This document shows positions 48,157 to 57,002 of a stretch of 64,000 nt of DNA, in pieces (within the stretch, counting starts at the first letter, position 1; every line of letters begins with the position of its first letter). The translations under genes were made by a program, and so were the position numbers. The notes under the pieces were generated by a model. That model was not told the origin of the DNA. It made no database searches and saw nothing but the letters and a program-made list of their open reading frames with translations. Origin of the DNA: Streptomyces pseudovenezuelae (GTDB taxonomy: Bacteria > Actinomycetota > Actinomycetes > Streptomycetales > Streptomycetaceae); NCBI RefSeq assembly GCF_001513955.1, contig NZ_KQ948146.1, positions 616,682-680,681 on the forward strand. Direction: 5' to 3'.

Positions 48157-49025
48157 CGGTCAGCCTCCCTCAGGTAGTCCCAGTCCCGTGTGAAGCGGTA
48201 GGAGTGCCGCACCGGCGGCTGCGGCGCCTGTGTCTCCAGCCAACGCAGCGGCCCCTCACCGGCGTTGGAGAAGCCGTGCACACAACCGGCCCCCGCCCAG
48301 GCGCAGTCGCCCGGACCGAGCCGGTACGCCGAACCGTCGAAGACCGCGTCCACCTCGCCCTGGAGGAACAGGTACGTCTCCTCGAAGGGGTGGTCGTGCG
48401 TGCCCGCGACGCCGTCGGGCGCGTACTGCACCATGAACATCGTCGAGGCCACCGCGCCCAGGTCGCTGTCGACCATCATCTTCACGGTGATCCCGCTGTA
48501 GACGAGCAGCGCGGTCCGCATGCTCGCCGACACCGCGAGCAGGTCCTGGGACTGCTTGCCGGGGTCCATCTGGGCGGGTTCGAAGTGCCCGAAGGAGCGG
48601 GTGCGCGGGTCGCGGACGTCGATACGGACGGGCGGGCGCACCGGCCACGGGGAGACCGTCTGGGTGTCGTACCCGTACCGGGCCCGCGGCACGGGTGCGA
48701 GCAGGTCCGCCCAGCGGGCGACGCCGTCCCCGGTACCGCGCCAGGCGTGCGGGACGCCGGCGGGCAGGAGGCCGTAGTCGCCCTCCTCCAGCAGATACGA
48801 GCCCTCGGGCACGTCGAGGATCACGGTCCCGTCGAGGAGGTGGAAGCTCTCCTCGTACGAGTGGACATGAGCCGCCACGCTCCCGTCGGGGCGCAGCTCG
48901 CACACCCCGAAACCGGTGTGCGAGCTGCCGTCGGCCTCGCCGACCAACTCGCTCCGCCGGTAGCCGTGTTCGTCGTACGACGGCTCGGGGAGGTCGGTGG
49001 CCCGGCGCACCAGGTGTCGCGTCAC
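48153..49025 (-). CDS. Bicupin protein, ureidoglycine-aminohydrolase-like
   Basis: 290 residues with two cupin barrels. First metal site AAHVHSYEESFHLLDGTVIL (His, His, Glu and a later His in AGVPHAWRG), second GTHDHPFEETYLFLQGEVDAVFDG (His, His, Glu) with GCVHGFSN. The order and the SYEESFHLLDG/PFEETYLFLQG pair resemble (S)-ureidoglycine aminohydrolase (AllE/YlbA-like) and other bicupins. A role in purine- or ureide-like nitrogen compound breakdown is plausible with the amidohydrolase next to it. Both flanking genes overlap by ATGA, so it is in the middle of a coupled operon. Confidence 0.82.
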   Translation of the reverse strand: MTRHLVRRATDLPEPSYDEHGYRRSELVGEADGSSHTGFGVCELRPDGSVAAHVHSYEESFHLLDGTVILDVPEGSYLLEEGDYGLLPAGVPHAWRGTGDGVARWADLLAPVPRARYGYDTQTVSPWPVRPPVRIDVRDPRTRSFGHFEPAQMDPGKQSQDLLAVSASMRTALLVYSGITVKMMVDSDLGAVASTMFMVQYAPDGVAGTHDHPFEETYLFLQGEVDAVFDGSAYRLGPGDCAWAGAGCVHGFSNAGEGPLRWLETQAPQPPVRHSYRFTRDWDYLREADR

Positions 49026-50368
49026 GCCCGGGCCTCCTTCGCGGCCAGCAGCCGGTCGCGGGACTCCTCGACCAGGCGCCGGGCACGCGCCACGTCGGCC
49101 GTGAGCCTGCCGTCACGCTTGCGGACGACGCCGTCGACGAGGACCGTCTCCACGTTGGACACGTCGGCGCTGAGGGCCACCGCGGCGGCGGCGTCATGAA
49201 CGGGAGCCACGTTCAGGGCGGTTGCGTCGATCGCGACGACGTCCGCGCGCTTGCCCGGCGTGAGCGATCCGGTGCGGTCCTCCAGGCCGGCGACATGGGC
49301 GCCGTTGCGGGTGGCGATCTCCAGCATCTGACGTGCCGTCAACATGGTGTCGGGGACCGGGACGTCGGCCTGCCAGCTGGCCGCGTTGACCCGGGCGCGC
49401 TCGGCTCCGAAGGCCGCGCGGATCTGGGTGAACATGTCGCCGGGCACGGTGGTGACGACGTCGATGCTCAGGGAGGGGCGCAGGCCGTGCTCGATCGCCT
49501 TCATCACCGGCGGCCAGCCGTGCCCCATCTGCGTCTCGACCTGCGGCGCGATGGAGACCGTACCGCCGCTGTCGGCGACCAGCCGCCACTCCTCCTCGCT
49601 GAAGTAGCAGCAGTGGACGTAGGTGGTGTCCGGGCCGAGCAGTCCGAGGTCGTGGAGCTGCTTGACCATGCCGAAGCGGCCGGCGAGGCGTCCCATGGCC
49701 ACGTGCACGGTGATCGGGATGTCGAGCTCGCGGGCCAGGGCCCACTCGGAGGTGACGACGTCGTTGACGCAGAAGCCGGGGCCGCGGGTGGCGAGGCCCA
49801 GGGTGAGCAGGCCGGTGTCGGCGGAGAAGTACTCGCTGCGGATCCGGCGTACGTCGTCGCCCGGGATCGCGATCTTGCTCTCGAACCAGTAGTCGGCGAG
49901 CGAGGTGTTGGCGCTGCCGTACGCGTACTGGGCGCGGATGCCGGTCTCCGCGAGGGCCCGGATCGCCGCGTCCGGATGCTCGGGCGTGTTGTTGATGTGG
50001 GACCAGTCGACGAGTGTGGTGATACCGGCGTTGAGGCACTCCAGGGCGCCCGCGAGGTTGGCCGCGTACACGTCCTCGGGGGTGTAGAGGGGTGCGAAGG
50101 TGTCGAGGATGTCGACGAAGTAGTCGTCGAGGGTGGCGTCGGGCGCCACGTTCCGGATCGACGCCTCCCAGGTGTGGCGGTGGGTGTCGACGAAGCCGGG
50201 GATCACGATGCGGCCGCTCATGTCGAGGACCTCGGCGTCCGCGCCGATCTCGCGGTCCACGGCCGCGATCCTCCCGTCCTCGATGAGGACGTCCCCCCTC
50301 GGCCGGTCCCCGATGGCGGGGTCCATGGAGAGCACGTGTCCGGCACGAAGGAGTATCCGATGGGTCAT
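49022..50368 (-). CDS. Amidohydrolase-superfamily deaminase (Atz/Trz type)
   Basis: 448 residues. LIEDGRIAAVD, HxH in IPGFVDTHRHTWEA (metal ligands), His in ITVHVAMG, His in YVHCCYFSEEEW, and the catalytic Asp in LSIDVVTTVPGDMF; C-terminal composite beta domain LTPGKRADVVAIDATALN. These are the features of the s-triazine/cytosine/guanine deaminase branch. Substrates in that branch are usually aromatic or cyclic amidines and ureas, removed as ammonia or amine. In this operon it sits between E1 beta and the bicupin, suggesting a nitrogen-containing growth substrate; the compound cannot be named. Confidence 0.88.
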   Translation of the reverse strand: MTHRILLRAGHVLSMDPAIGDRPRGDVLIEDGRIAAVDREIGADAEVLDMSGRIVIPGFVDTHRHTWEASIRNVAPDATLDDYFVDILDTFAPLYTPEDVYAANLAGALECLNAGITTLVDWSHINNTPEHPDAAIRALAETGIRAQYAYGSANTSLADYWFESKIAIPGDDVRRIRSEYFSADTGLLTLGLATRGPGFCVNDVVTSEWALARELDIPITVHVAMGRLAGRFGMVKQLHDLGLLGPDTTYVHCCYFSEEEWRLVADSGGTVSIAPQVETQMGHGWPPVMKAIEHGLRPSLSIDVVTTVPGDMFTQIRAAFGAERARVNAASWQADVPVPDTMLTARQMLEIATRNGAHVAGLEDRTGSLTPGKRADVVAIDATALNVAPVHDAAAAVALSADVSNVETVLVDGVVRKRDGRLTADVARARRLVEESRDRLLAAKEARA

Positions 50369-50390
50369 CGCGCTTCCTCCTCAGGGGTGT

Positions 50391-51371
50391 TCAGTACGCG
50401 GCCAGGCTCCTGACGGCCGCCACGACTTTGTCGACGGTGGGAATGACCTGTTCCTCCAGCGCGTCCGCGAACGGCAGCGGCACGCACTCCCCGGCCACCC
50501 GCCGCACCGGCGCGTCCAGCAGCCCGAACCCCTCGTCGGCGACGACGGAGACCAGGGTCGCGCCCCAGCCGCCCTGGTACGGGTTCTCCTCGACGGTCAC
50601 CAGCCGGGAGGTACGGCCGAGGGAGGCGAGCACGGTGGCCATGTCGAGGGGCACCAGGCAGCGCAGGTCGACGACCTCGACGCCGATGCCGTCCGCGGCG
50701 AGCCGCTCCGCTGCCGTGAGCGCGACCGGCACCATCGAGGCGAGCGCCACCAGCGTCACGTCGGCGCCCTCACGCACGACGGCGGCGCGCCCCAGCTCGA
50801 CCACGTGGTCCGGCGGCGGAGGTGGCCCCTTGGTCGCCAGCAGCCCCTTGTGCTCGAAGAACACGACCGGGTCGTCGCTGCGGATCGCCGCCGCCATCAT
50901 CCCGATGACGTCGGCGGGGGTGGAGGGTGCCGCGATCTTCAGCCCGGGGACGGTCAGGGCCCAGTTCTCGGTGGCCTGCGAGTGCTGGGCGCCGAATCCG
51001 AGCCCGCCGCCGTTGGCGGTGCGCACGACGAGGGGCACGGTGACCTGACCACCCGTCATGTACCGCACCTTGGGTATCTCGTTGGCGAGGTAGTCCCAGC
51101 AACAGGCCAGGAAGTCGGAGAACATGATCTCCGCGACGGGCCGCATCCCGGTCATCGCCGCGCCCATCGCCGCGCCCACGATGGCCTGTTCGGAGATCGG
51201 GGTGTCCCACACCCGCTCGGACCCGAACTCCTTGTGCAGTCCGGCGGTCGTCTTGAACACCCCTCCTGCCTCGCCGATGTCCTCCCCCAGGCAGACCACG
51301 GACGGATCGCGTCGCATCTCCCGCGCGATGCCCTCGGCGACCGCCTCCCGGTACGTGATCACGTCCGCCAT
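50391..51371 (-). CDS. Alpha-keto acid dehydrogenase-type E1 component, beta subunit
   Basis: 326 residues. ITYREAVAEGIAREMRRDPSVVCLGEDIGEAGGVFKTTAGL, DTPISEQAIVGAAMGAAMTGMRPVAEIMFSDF, and C-terminal VEVVDLRCLVPLDMATVLASLGRTSRLVTVEENPYQGG identify the transketolase-like beta subunit, as in pyruvate, branched-chain and acetoin dehydrogenases. It forms an alpha2beta2 enzyme with the gene at 51359. Start at 51371 overlaps the alpha-subunit gene by 13 bp. No lipoyl E2 or E3 gene lies in this operon, which is unusual. Confidence 0.93.
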   Translation of the reverse strand: MADVITYREAVAEGIAREMRRDPSVVCLGEDIGEAGGVFKTTAGLHKEFGSERVWDTPISEQAIVGAAMGAAMTGMRPVAEIMFSDFLACCWDYLANEIPKVRYMTGGQVTVPLVVRTANGGGLGFGAQHSQATENWALTVPGLKIAAPSTPADVIGMMAAAIRSDDPVVFFEHKGLLATKGPPPPPDHVVELGRAAVVREGADVTLVALASMVPVALTAAERLAADGIGVEVVDLRCLVPLDMATVLASLGRTSRLVTVEENPYQGGWGATLVSVVADEGFGLLDAPVRRVAGECVPLPFADALEEQVIPTVDKVVAAVRSLAAY

Positions 51372-52336
51372 GCCGCACCTCCGTCGGCCCACACGTCGGT
51401 GAAGGCCTCACGGGGATCGGGCGACGGCGCGTTCCGCGCGGCCTCGACCGCCCGCTGTACGACGGTCCGCGCGCGGTCGTCGGCCTCGGCGACCGTCTCC
51501 TCGGGCACCCCGGCCTCGACGAGCCGCCCGCGTGCGATGTCCAACGGGTCGTGCTTGAGCCAGCGTTCGACCTCCTCGGCCGGCCGGTACGTCGCCGGGT
51601 CGGTGCGGCTGTGCCCGAAGTGGCGGTAGGTCTCGGCCTCCAGCAGGGCGGGCCCCTCTCCGGCACGGGCCCGCCGCGCCAGCCGGGCCACGGTCTCCAG
51701 TACGGAGACGACGTCGTTGCCGTCGACGACCTCGCCGGGGATGCCGTAGGCGGAAGCCCGGTCGGCGGCCGGCCGGGGCACCGCGGTGACGTCGGCGATC
51801 GGCGTGTACTCCATGTACAGGTTGTTCTCGCAGACGAACAGCACAGGCAGCTTCCACACGGCGGCCAGGTTCAACGCCTCGTGGAAGGCGCCGATGTTGG
51901 TGGCGCCGTCCCCGAAGAAGGCGACCGCGAGCTGCCCGGTGCCGCGCAGCTTCGCCGACCAGGCGGCGCCGACCGCCATCGGGAGGTGGGCTCCGACGAT
52001 GGCGTAGGAGCCGAGCATGTTGGTGGCCGCCTTGGTGAGGTGCATCGAGCCGCCCTTGGCCCCGCACAACCCCGTCGCCCTGCTCATGAGTTCGGCGAGG
52101 CACTCCTCGGGGGTGGCACCCCGGGCCAGCGCGTGGTGGTGGCCGCGATAGGTGGCGAAGACGTAGTCGTCGTCGCGCAGCGCGGCGCTCGCTCCGACGG
52201 CGATCGCCTCGTGGCCGGCGGCGAGGTGGGTGGTGCCCTTGACGAGGCCCTGGAGGAAAAGGTCGTGGGCGGCCTTCTCGGTACGGCGGATGAGGGCCAT
52301 CTGCTCGTACAGGGCGAGGAGTTCACCGGTGTCCAT
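51359..52336 (-). CDS. Alpha-keto acid dehydrogenase-type E1 component, alpha subunit
   Basis: 325 residues. HEAIAVGASAALRDDDYVFATYRGHHHALARG, GAKGGSMHL, and the ThDP/Mg motif AFFGDGATNIGAFHEALNLAAVWKLPVLFVCENN are typical of E1 alpha (TPP-binding). RHFGHSRTDPATYRP is the regulatory/phosphorylation-loop region in relatives. Together with the beta subunit it decarboxylates a 2-oxo acid or cleaves a diketone/acetoin-like substrate. It overlaps its neighbours at both ends (14 bp with the M24 gene and 13 bp with E1 beta), so expression is coupled. Confidence 0.94.
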   Translation of the reverse strand: MDTGELLALYEQMALIRRTEKAAHDLFLQGLVKGTTHLAAGHEAIAVGASAALRDDDYVFATYRGHHHALARGATPEECLAELMSRATGLCGAKGGSMHLTKAATNMLGSYAIVGAHLPMAVGAAWSAKLRGTGQLAVAFFGDGATNIGAFHEALNLAAVWKLPVLFVCENNLYMEYTPIADVTAVPRPAADRASAYGIPGEVVDGNDVVSVLETVARLARRARAGEGPALLEAETYRHFGHSRTDPATYRPAEEVERWLKHDPLDIARGRLVEAGVPEETVAEADDRARTVVQRAVEAARNAPSPDPREAFTDVWADGGAAWRT

Positions 52337-53681
52337 CGCCGCTCCCCCGGTGTCCGTCCGCGGTCCCGGTGTTCAGGTGGGACTGTGCCTCCCGGGCGGT
52401 GTTGAGCTCGCCGCCCACCGTCCAGTACTTGCGGCCCGCGACCAGGAGTTCCTCGGCGGGGAACTTGGTGATGACCTCGCAGCCGTCGGCGGTGACGACC
52501 AGTTCCTCCTCGATCCGGGCGGCGGACCAGCCGTCGGCGGCGGGCCAGTAGGTCTCCAGGGCGAACACCATGCCCTCTTCGAGGACTTCGGGGTGGTCGA
52601 GGGAGACCAGGCGGCTGAAGATGGGCTTCTCCCAGATCGACAGGCCCACGCCGTGGCCGTACTGGAGAGCGAAGGCGGCGGTCTCGTCGGCGAAGCCGAA
52701 CTCCTGCGCGCGCGGCCACACCTGGACGATGTCGGCGGTGGTGGCGCCCGGCCGCACAAGGGCGATCGCCTGGTCCATGTACTCGCGGCAGCGCACATAG
52801 GCGTCCCGTTGGGCGCGGGAGGCGCTGCCGACGGCGAAGGTGCGGTAGTAGCAGGTGCGGTAGCCGAGATGGCTGTGCAGGATGTCGAAGAAGGCGGGGT
52901 CGCCGGGGCGGATCAGGCGGTCGCTGTAGACATGCGGGTGAGGTGAACAGCGTTCGCCCGAGATGGCGTTGACGCCTTCGACGTACTCGCTGCCGAGGTC
53001 GTAGAGGACCTTGCTGACCAGTCCGACGCACTCGTTCTCGCGGACGCCGGGGCGGAGGTGGGCGTAGAGCTCCTCGTAGGCCGCGTCGACCATCGCGCAG
53101 GCCTGGGCGAGCAGGGAGATCTCGTCGCCGGTCTTGACGCGGCGGGCCTCCAGGAAGACCTGCTGGCCGTCGACCACGTCGATGCCCTCGACGCGCAGGG
53201 CGGCGAGGACGGGCATCTCGGCGACGTCGATGCCGAGCGGTTCGCCGGCGAGGCCGTGCGCGCGCAGTTCGGCGGCGATCTTCGCGGCGACGTCCTCGGC
53301 GATCCCGGCGTCCGGGTGGAAGGCGCCGCGCAGGGTGGAGATGCCGGCGCGGGCTCCGGTGGGCGGGCCTTCCTTGCCGTCGCTGTAGTCGAGCCACGGG
53401 TTGTAGAGCTGGTGGTGGCGGGCCGCGGAGCCGAAGTCCCAGACGATCGGTTCGCCGCCGCGGACCAGCAGGGCGAAGCGGATCAGCTTGTCCATCGCCC
53501 AGGTACCGATGTGCGTGGCGGTCATGTAGCGGATGTTGGCGAAGTCGAAGCTGAGCACGGCGCCCAGTTCGGAGCGGTTCAGTGTGTCGTGGAGCCGGGC
53601 CAGGCGCTGTCGGCGCAGCCGGTCCAGGTCCACTCGCGCTTCCCAGTCGACGGCGTTGGGGCCGTAAGTGCGGATCGCCAT
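52323..53681 (-). CDS. M24-family metallopeptidase-like hydrolase
   Basis: 452 residues. N-terminal creatinase-like domain (RRQRLARLHDTLNRSELGAVLSFDFANIRYMTATHIGTWAMDKLIRFALLVRGGEPIVW) and C-terminal pita-bread domain with EISLLAQACAMVDAAYEEL, YRTFAVGSASRAQRDAYVRCREYMDQAI, QYGHGVGLSIWEKP (metal His), EEGMVFALETYWP (Glu) and EEELVVTADGCEVITKFP (last Glu). Members include Xaa-Pro peptidase, creatinase and ectoine hydrolase (DoeA). The conserved 'DFANIRYMTATHIGTWAMDKL' resembles the non-peptidase branch. As first gene of the operon it may act on the entry substrate, perhaps an amidine, creatine-like or hydrolysable amide; unproven. Start at 53681 over 53699 because it is nearest to the conserved region. 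Confidence 0.85.
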   Translation of the reverse strand: MAIRTYGPNAVDWEARVDLDRLRRQRLARLHDTLNRSELGAVLSFDFANIRYMTATHIGTWAMDKLIRFALLVRGGEPIVWDFGSAARHHQLYNPWLDYSDGKEGPPTGARAGISTLRGAFHPDAGIAEDVAAKIAAELRAHGLAGEPLGIDVAEMPVLAALRVEGIDVVDGQQVFLEARRVKTGDEISLLAQACAMVDAAYEELYAHLRPGVRENECVGLVSKVLYDLGSEYVEGVNAISGERCSPHPHVYSDRLIRPGDPAFFDILHSHLGYRTCYYRTFAVGSASRAQRDAYVRCREYMDQAIALVRPGATTADIVQVWPRAQEFGFADETAAFALQYGHGVGLSIWEKPIFSRLVSLDHPEVLEEGMVFALETYWPAADGWSAARIEEELVVTADGCEVITKFPAEELLVAGRKYWTVGGELNTAREAQSHLNTGTADGHRGSGDGHR

Positions 53682-53752
53682 CGCGACCACCCCCACCATC
53701 GAGTCAACGACCGTCCACGGGGAGTGTCAAGTGACACTGAACGTTTTGGCTG

Positions 53753-54385
53753 TCATGGAACGGTGTGGCTGGACACGAACCAGACACCCACGGCCGGTTC
53801 GTCGCCGTCGTTGCGGTAGCGGTGGGGGGTGGTGGACTCGAAGCTGACGGCGTCGCCGGGACGCAGGACCTGCTCGTCGAAGCCGAGGGTGAGGACGAGT
53901 TCACCGGAGGTCAGATAGCCGTACTCGGTGCCGGGGTGGCGCATCAGACCGCCCGAACCGGAGGAGGAGCCGCCGGGCCGGTAGGTGACGAGCAGGAAGT
54001 CCACGTCCGTGCCGGGAACGTGCCCGAGCCGCTCCCACACGACGCCGGAATCCAGTTCCAGCACCTCCCGCTCACCGGGGGTGACCAGGGGGCCTATCCG
54101 TCGCCCGGGGTCGGCGGCGAAGGCCGCCAGGGCGTGCACGACGGTGGCCGAACCCACCGCCGCGGCGGTCTCCCGGGCCTCGAAGAGCGACTCGACGGAG
54201 ATCCCGAGAGCCGTGGTGATCGCGTACAGGGTGCTGACCGACGGCTGGCTCTTCCCGGTCTCGATCTGGGAGACCAGACTCGCGGAGACACCGACCTCGC
54301 GGGCCAGGGCACGCAGGCCGAGGCCACGCTCCAGCCGCGCCTGCCGGATACGTACGCCGACGGACGGCACGGGGGCAGGGGACAC
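53753..54385 (-). CDS. XRE-family regulator with C-terminal cupin
   Basis: 210 residues from GTG 54385, with GAGGAG nine bases upstream. [55 protein letters not shown]. The C-terminal cupin reads [55 protein letters not shown], with one of the usual His residues (PHRYRN). This XRE-cupin architecture often controls catabolism of amines, amino acids or purines. It lies 71 bp upstream of, and in the same direction as, the six-gene operon, so it is the probable regulator. Confidence 0.9.
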   Translation of the reverse strand: MSPAPVPSVGVRIRQARLERGLGLRALAREVGVSASLVSQIETGKSQPSVSTLYAITTALGISVESLFEARETAAAVGSATVVHALAAFAADPGRRIGPLVTPGEREVLELDSGVVWERLGHVPGTDVDFLLVTYRPGGSSSGSGGLMRHPGTEYGYLTSGELVLTLGFDEQVLRPGDAVSFESTTPHRYRNDGDEPAVGVWFVSSHTVP

Positions 54386-54567
54386 GGGCGGGCTCCTCTC
54401 CTGTGCAGCCCCATTGAACAACCTGGCCCACCGCCCGGGGAAGACGGCCCGGTCGCCCGGGGACGAGCGGGGCCCTTCGCCCGGGCAGGACGCCGACCCC
54501 CACCCGACGCAGAGCACACATGTGTCCGGGACAAGCCCCCCTCCCCCCGACCACCCCCGCCGCACCA

Positions 54568-55710
54568 TCAGGGAAACAGCGCTCGCACCTCCCACCCGTC
54601 CCCCGCCCGCGGCCCCGCATGCAGCTCGCCCCCCAGTGCCGTCACCCGCTCCTTCAGGCCCACGAGCCCGAAACCGCCCCCGTGAGCCGCCGGAGGCAAC
54701 TGGCTGCCGCCGCGGCCGTCGTCGGAGACGGTCACCTCCAGGCGGTCCCGCTCGTACCGCAGTCCGACGGCGATCTCGGAGGCGTCGCCCGCGTGCCGCC
54801 GTACGTTGGTCAGGGCCTCCTGGACCACTCGGAAGGCCGCCGCCTGGACCTCGTGCGGGAGGTCCTCGGGCACGACGGGTTCGCGGTGCAGGGCGGCCTT
54901 CTGGACGGGGCTGGAGAAGCCGTCGACGAGCCCGGCGATGCCTGCCAGGTCGCCCACCGGACGCCGGTCGGCGGCGTCCGCGGTGTCGCGCAGGACGCCG
55001 ACCGTGCGGCGCATCGACGCCAGCGCCTCGGTCGCGGCGCGCTCTATCCCGGCGAGGACCGGATCGAGCTCGTCGGAGTCGGTGTCCGCCATCATGCGGG
55101 CCACCTGTGTCTGCACCAGGATGCCGGTGACATGGTGGGCGACGAAGTCGTGCAGGTCGGCGGCGATGGCCAGGCGTTCGGAGCGGCGGGTCTCGCTCAC
55201 GGCGACGGTCCGCCGGTAGTCCTGCGAGCGCAGGTACGCGGCGAACGCCACGGTGAGGCCGATCAGGACGAACCCGATCAGCATGTACGCCAGCATGAAG
55301 TCCTCGTCGTCGGCGAACGGCCGCGCCGGCAGCGCGAGCACGGCGGCCCCGACGAGCGACGCGCACGGCATCACCGAGGTGCGCGGGCAGTGCCGTACGG
55401 CGACGAACAGCAGGCACAGCAGGATCGCCGGCTCACCCGGCCCGAACAGGGCGCCGGAGCGCAGCACCGAGTCGGCCGTGCACAGCAGGGAGCCCACGGC
55501 CGGTACGACGGTGCGCAGTTGAGGGGTGAGCCAGAGTGGGCGCCGGTGGGCCGGCCACAGTACGGCGGCGCCGCCGATCAGCAGCACGACTGCCTGTGGC
55601 CAGCCGACACCGCGGTCGGTGCCGGAGGCGAGGAGATCGACGGCGGCCGCCGCGACGAGGGCACCGATGCCTGCGCCCCACACGCAGCCTCGGGCGGTAA
55701 CGGACTTCAT
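54568..55710 (-). CDS. Sensor histidine kinase (NarL/LiaS-type, HisKA_3)
   Basis: 380 residues. N-terminal part has about four to five hydrophobic segments (residues 8-160) with no large extracellular domain. The dimerisation/phosphoacceptor helix is [23 protein letters not shown] (His in LHD), followed by HATPase_c with [20 protein letters not shown] and [16 protein letters not shown]. It should signal to the response regulator at 59195. TACGGT (55722-55717) ends six bases before the ATG, so the message may be leaderless. It lies divergent from the DUF4333/ABC genes, separated by 205 bp. Confidence 0.9.
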   Translation of the reverse strand: MKSVTARGCVWGAGIGALVAAAAVDLLASGTDRGVGWPQAVVLLIGGAAVLWPAHRRPLWLTPQLRTVVPAVGSLLCTADSVLRSGALFGPGEPAILLCLLFVAVRHCPRTSVMPCASLVGAAVLALPARPFADDEDFMLAYMLIGFVLIGLTVAFAAYLRSQDYRRTVAVSETRRSERLAIAADLHDFVAHHVTGILVQTQVARMMADTDSDELDPVLAGIERAATEALASMRRTVGVLRDTADAADRRPVGDLAGIAGLVDGFSSPVQKAALHREPVVPEDLPHEVQAAAFRVVQEALTNVRRHAGDASEIAVGLRYERDRLEVTVSDDGRGGSQLPPAAHGGGFGLVGLKERVTALGGELHAGPRAGDGWEVRALFP

Positions 55711-55915
55711 GCGATCACCGTATGCGCGGGGGACAGTGAAGGGATCGGCCGAACGGCCGAGGAGCGGTCGTGCCGGGCCCGCGGTCCCTGGCCGTTCGGC
55801 CGAGGCGGGAGCCGGGGTCCACGAGCGAGGGTGGAGCCACTTCCCCGGGAGCACTGCCCGGGAGGCACCCCTGCGGGAGCCACCTCCTCCCCCTCCCCTG
55901 TACCTGGAGCACGTG

Positions 55916-56284
55916 ATGCAACGCAAGATCCTCGTCGGCGCCGTCGGCGGACTGGCCGGCGCGGCCGTCGTCTTCGGGCTCGGCACCCACTTCCTCTCCG
56001 GCACCGAGTCGAACACGCGGCTGAGCGACGACACCACGGTGTCGGTCGACGGCCACCGGGCCCTGGCGGCGAACATCGTCGCGGGCCGCACCGAGAGCAA
56101 GTACCACCCCCTGCCGTGGGTCGGCGTGAAGGTCACCCACGTCTCCTGCCCGGGCGGGCTCAAGGCCGTCGCCGGCGCCACCCTCACCTGCACCGGGACG
56201 AAGAGGGGCGGCGAGACCGTGGACATACCGGTCACCGTGGTCAGGGCCTCGGCCACGTCCGTCACCTGGAAGTTCGACCGCTAG
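55916..56284 (+). CDS. DUF4333-like small secreted or membrane-anchored protein
   Basis: 122 residues. N-terminal hydrophobic segment RKILVGAVGGLAGAAVVFGLGTHFL acts as signal or anchor; the exterior part ends with WVGVKVTHVSCPGGLKAVAGATLTCTGTKRGGETVDIPVTVVRA, which fits DUF4333 (two Cys, 'CP.dLka..Gat..Ct' and 'vpVTV'). No lipobox is visible. It may serve as an accessory to the ABC transporter 19 bp downstream. Role unknown. Confidence 0.72.
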   Translation: MQRKILVGAVGGLAGAAVVFGLGTHFLSGTESNTRLSDDTTVSVDGHRALAANIVAGRTESKYHPLPWVGVKVTHVSCPGGLKAVAGATLTCTGTKRGGETVDIPVTVVRASATSVTWKFDR

Positions 56285-56303
56285 CAGAGGACCGCCTCAC
56301 ATC

Positions 56304-56987
56304 ATGGACACCGTCCTGGCCGGTTACGGCCTCGTCAAGAAGTACGGCTCCACCACCGCGCTGGCCGGGGTGGACGTCGAGGTCCGCGAGCGCGATTCGC
56401 TGGCGATCATGGGTCCGTCCGGCTCCGGCAAGTCCACCCTGCTGCACAGCCTCGCGGGGATCGTCCGCCCGGACGGCGGTGAGGTGATGCTGCGCGGCGA
56501 GCGCATCGACCGGCTCGGCGAGAACAGACTCAGCGCACTGCGCCGCAAGCGCTTCGGCTTCGTCTTCCAGTCCGGTCAGCTGCTCCCTGAACTGCCCGCC
56601 GAGGAGAATGTGGCACTGCCGCTGATGCTGGAGGGCGTCCCCCGCAAGCAGGCCGTCGAGCGGGCCCGCCGCTGGTTCGTGCCGCTGGGCCTGGACGGTC
56701 TGGCGCACCGCAGGCCCGGTCAGCTCTCCGGCGGCCAGGCCCAGCGGGTGGCGATCGCCCGTGCCCTGGCCGTCGAGCCGGACGTCGTCTTCGCAGACGA
56801 GCCGACGGGCGCACTCGACCAGGCCACCAGCACTGAGGTGGTCCGGCTGCTGACCTCGGTCACCCGCGAACAGGGCGCCGCCCTGGTGATGGTCTCCCAT
56901 GACGCGGATGTCGCCGCCCACTGCGACCGGATCCTGCATGTCCGAGACGGCCGGATCAGCGGCCACAGCCAGTACACGGTCGCCTGA
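56304..56987 (+). CDS. ABC transporter ATP-binding protein (MacB/LolD-like)
   Basis: 227 residues. Walker A GPSGSGKST, signature LSGGQAQRVAIARAL, Walker B VVFADEPTGALDQ, H-loop MVSHDADVAAHC. The sequence FQSGQLLPELPAEENVALPLML is typical of the LolD/MacB/BceA group that pairs with FtsX-like permeases. It energises efflux or signal-transducing transport with the permease encoded 15 bp downstream. Confidence 0.93.
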   Translation: MDTVLAGYGLVKKYGSTTALAGVDVEVRERDSLAIMGPSGSGKSTLLHSLAGIVRPDGGEVMLRGERIDRLGENRLSALRRKRFGFVFQSGQLLPELPAEENVALPLMLEGVPRKQAVERARRWFVPLGLDGLAHRRPGQLSGGQAQRVAIARALAVEPDVVFADEPTGALDQATSTEVVRLLTSVTREQGAALVMVSHDADVAAHCDRILHVRDGRISGHSQYTVA

Positions 56988-57002
56988 GCGGCAGGAGATG
57001 TC

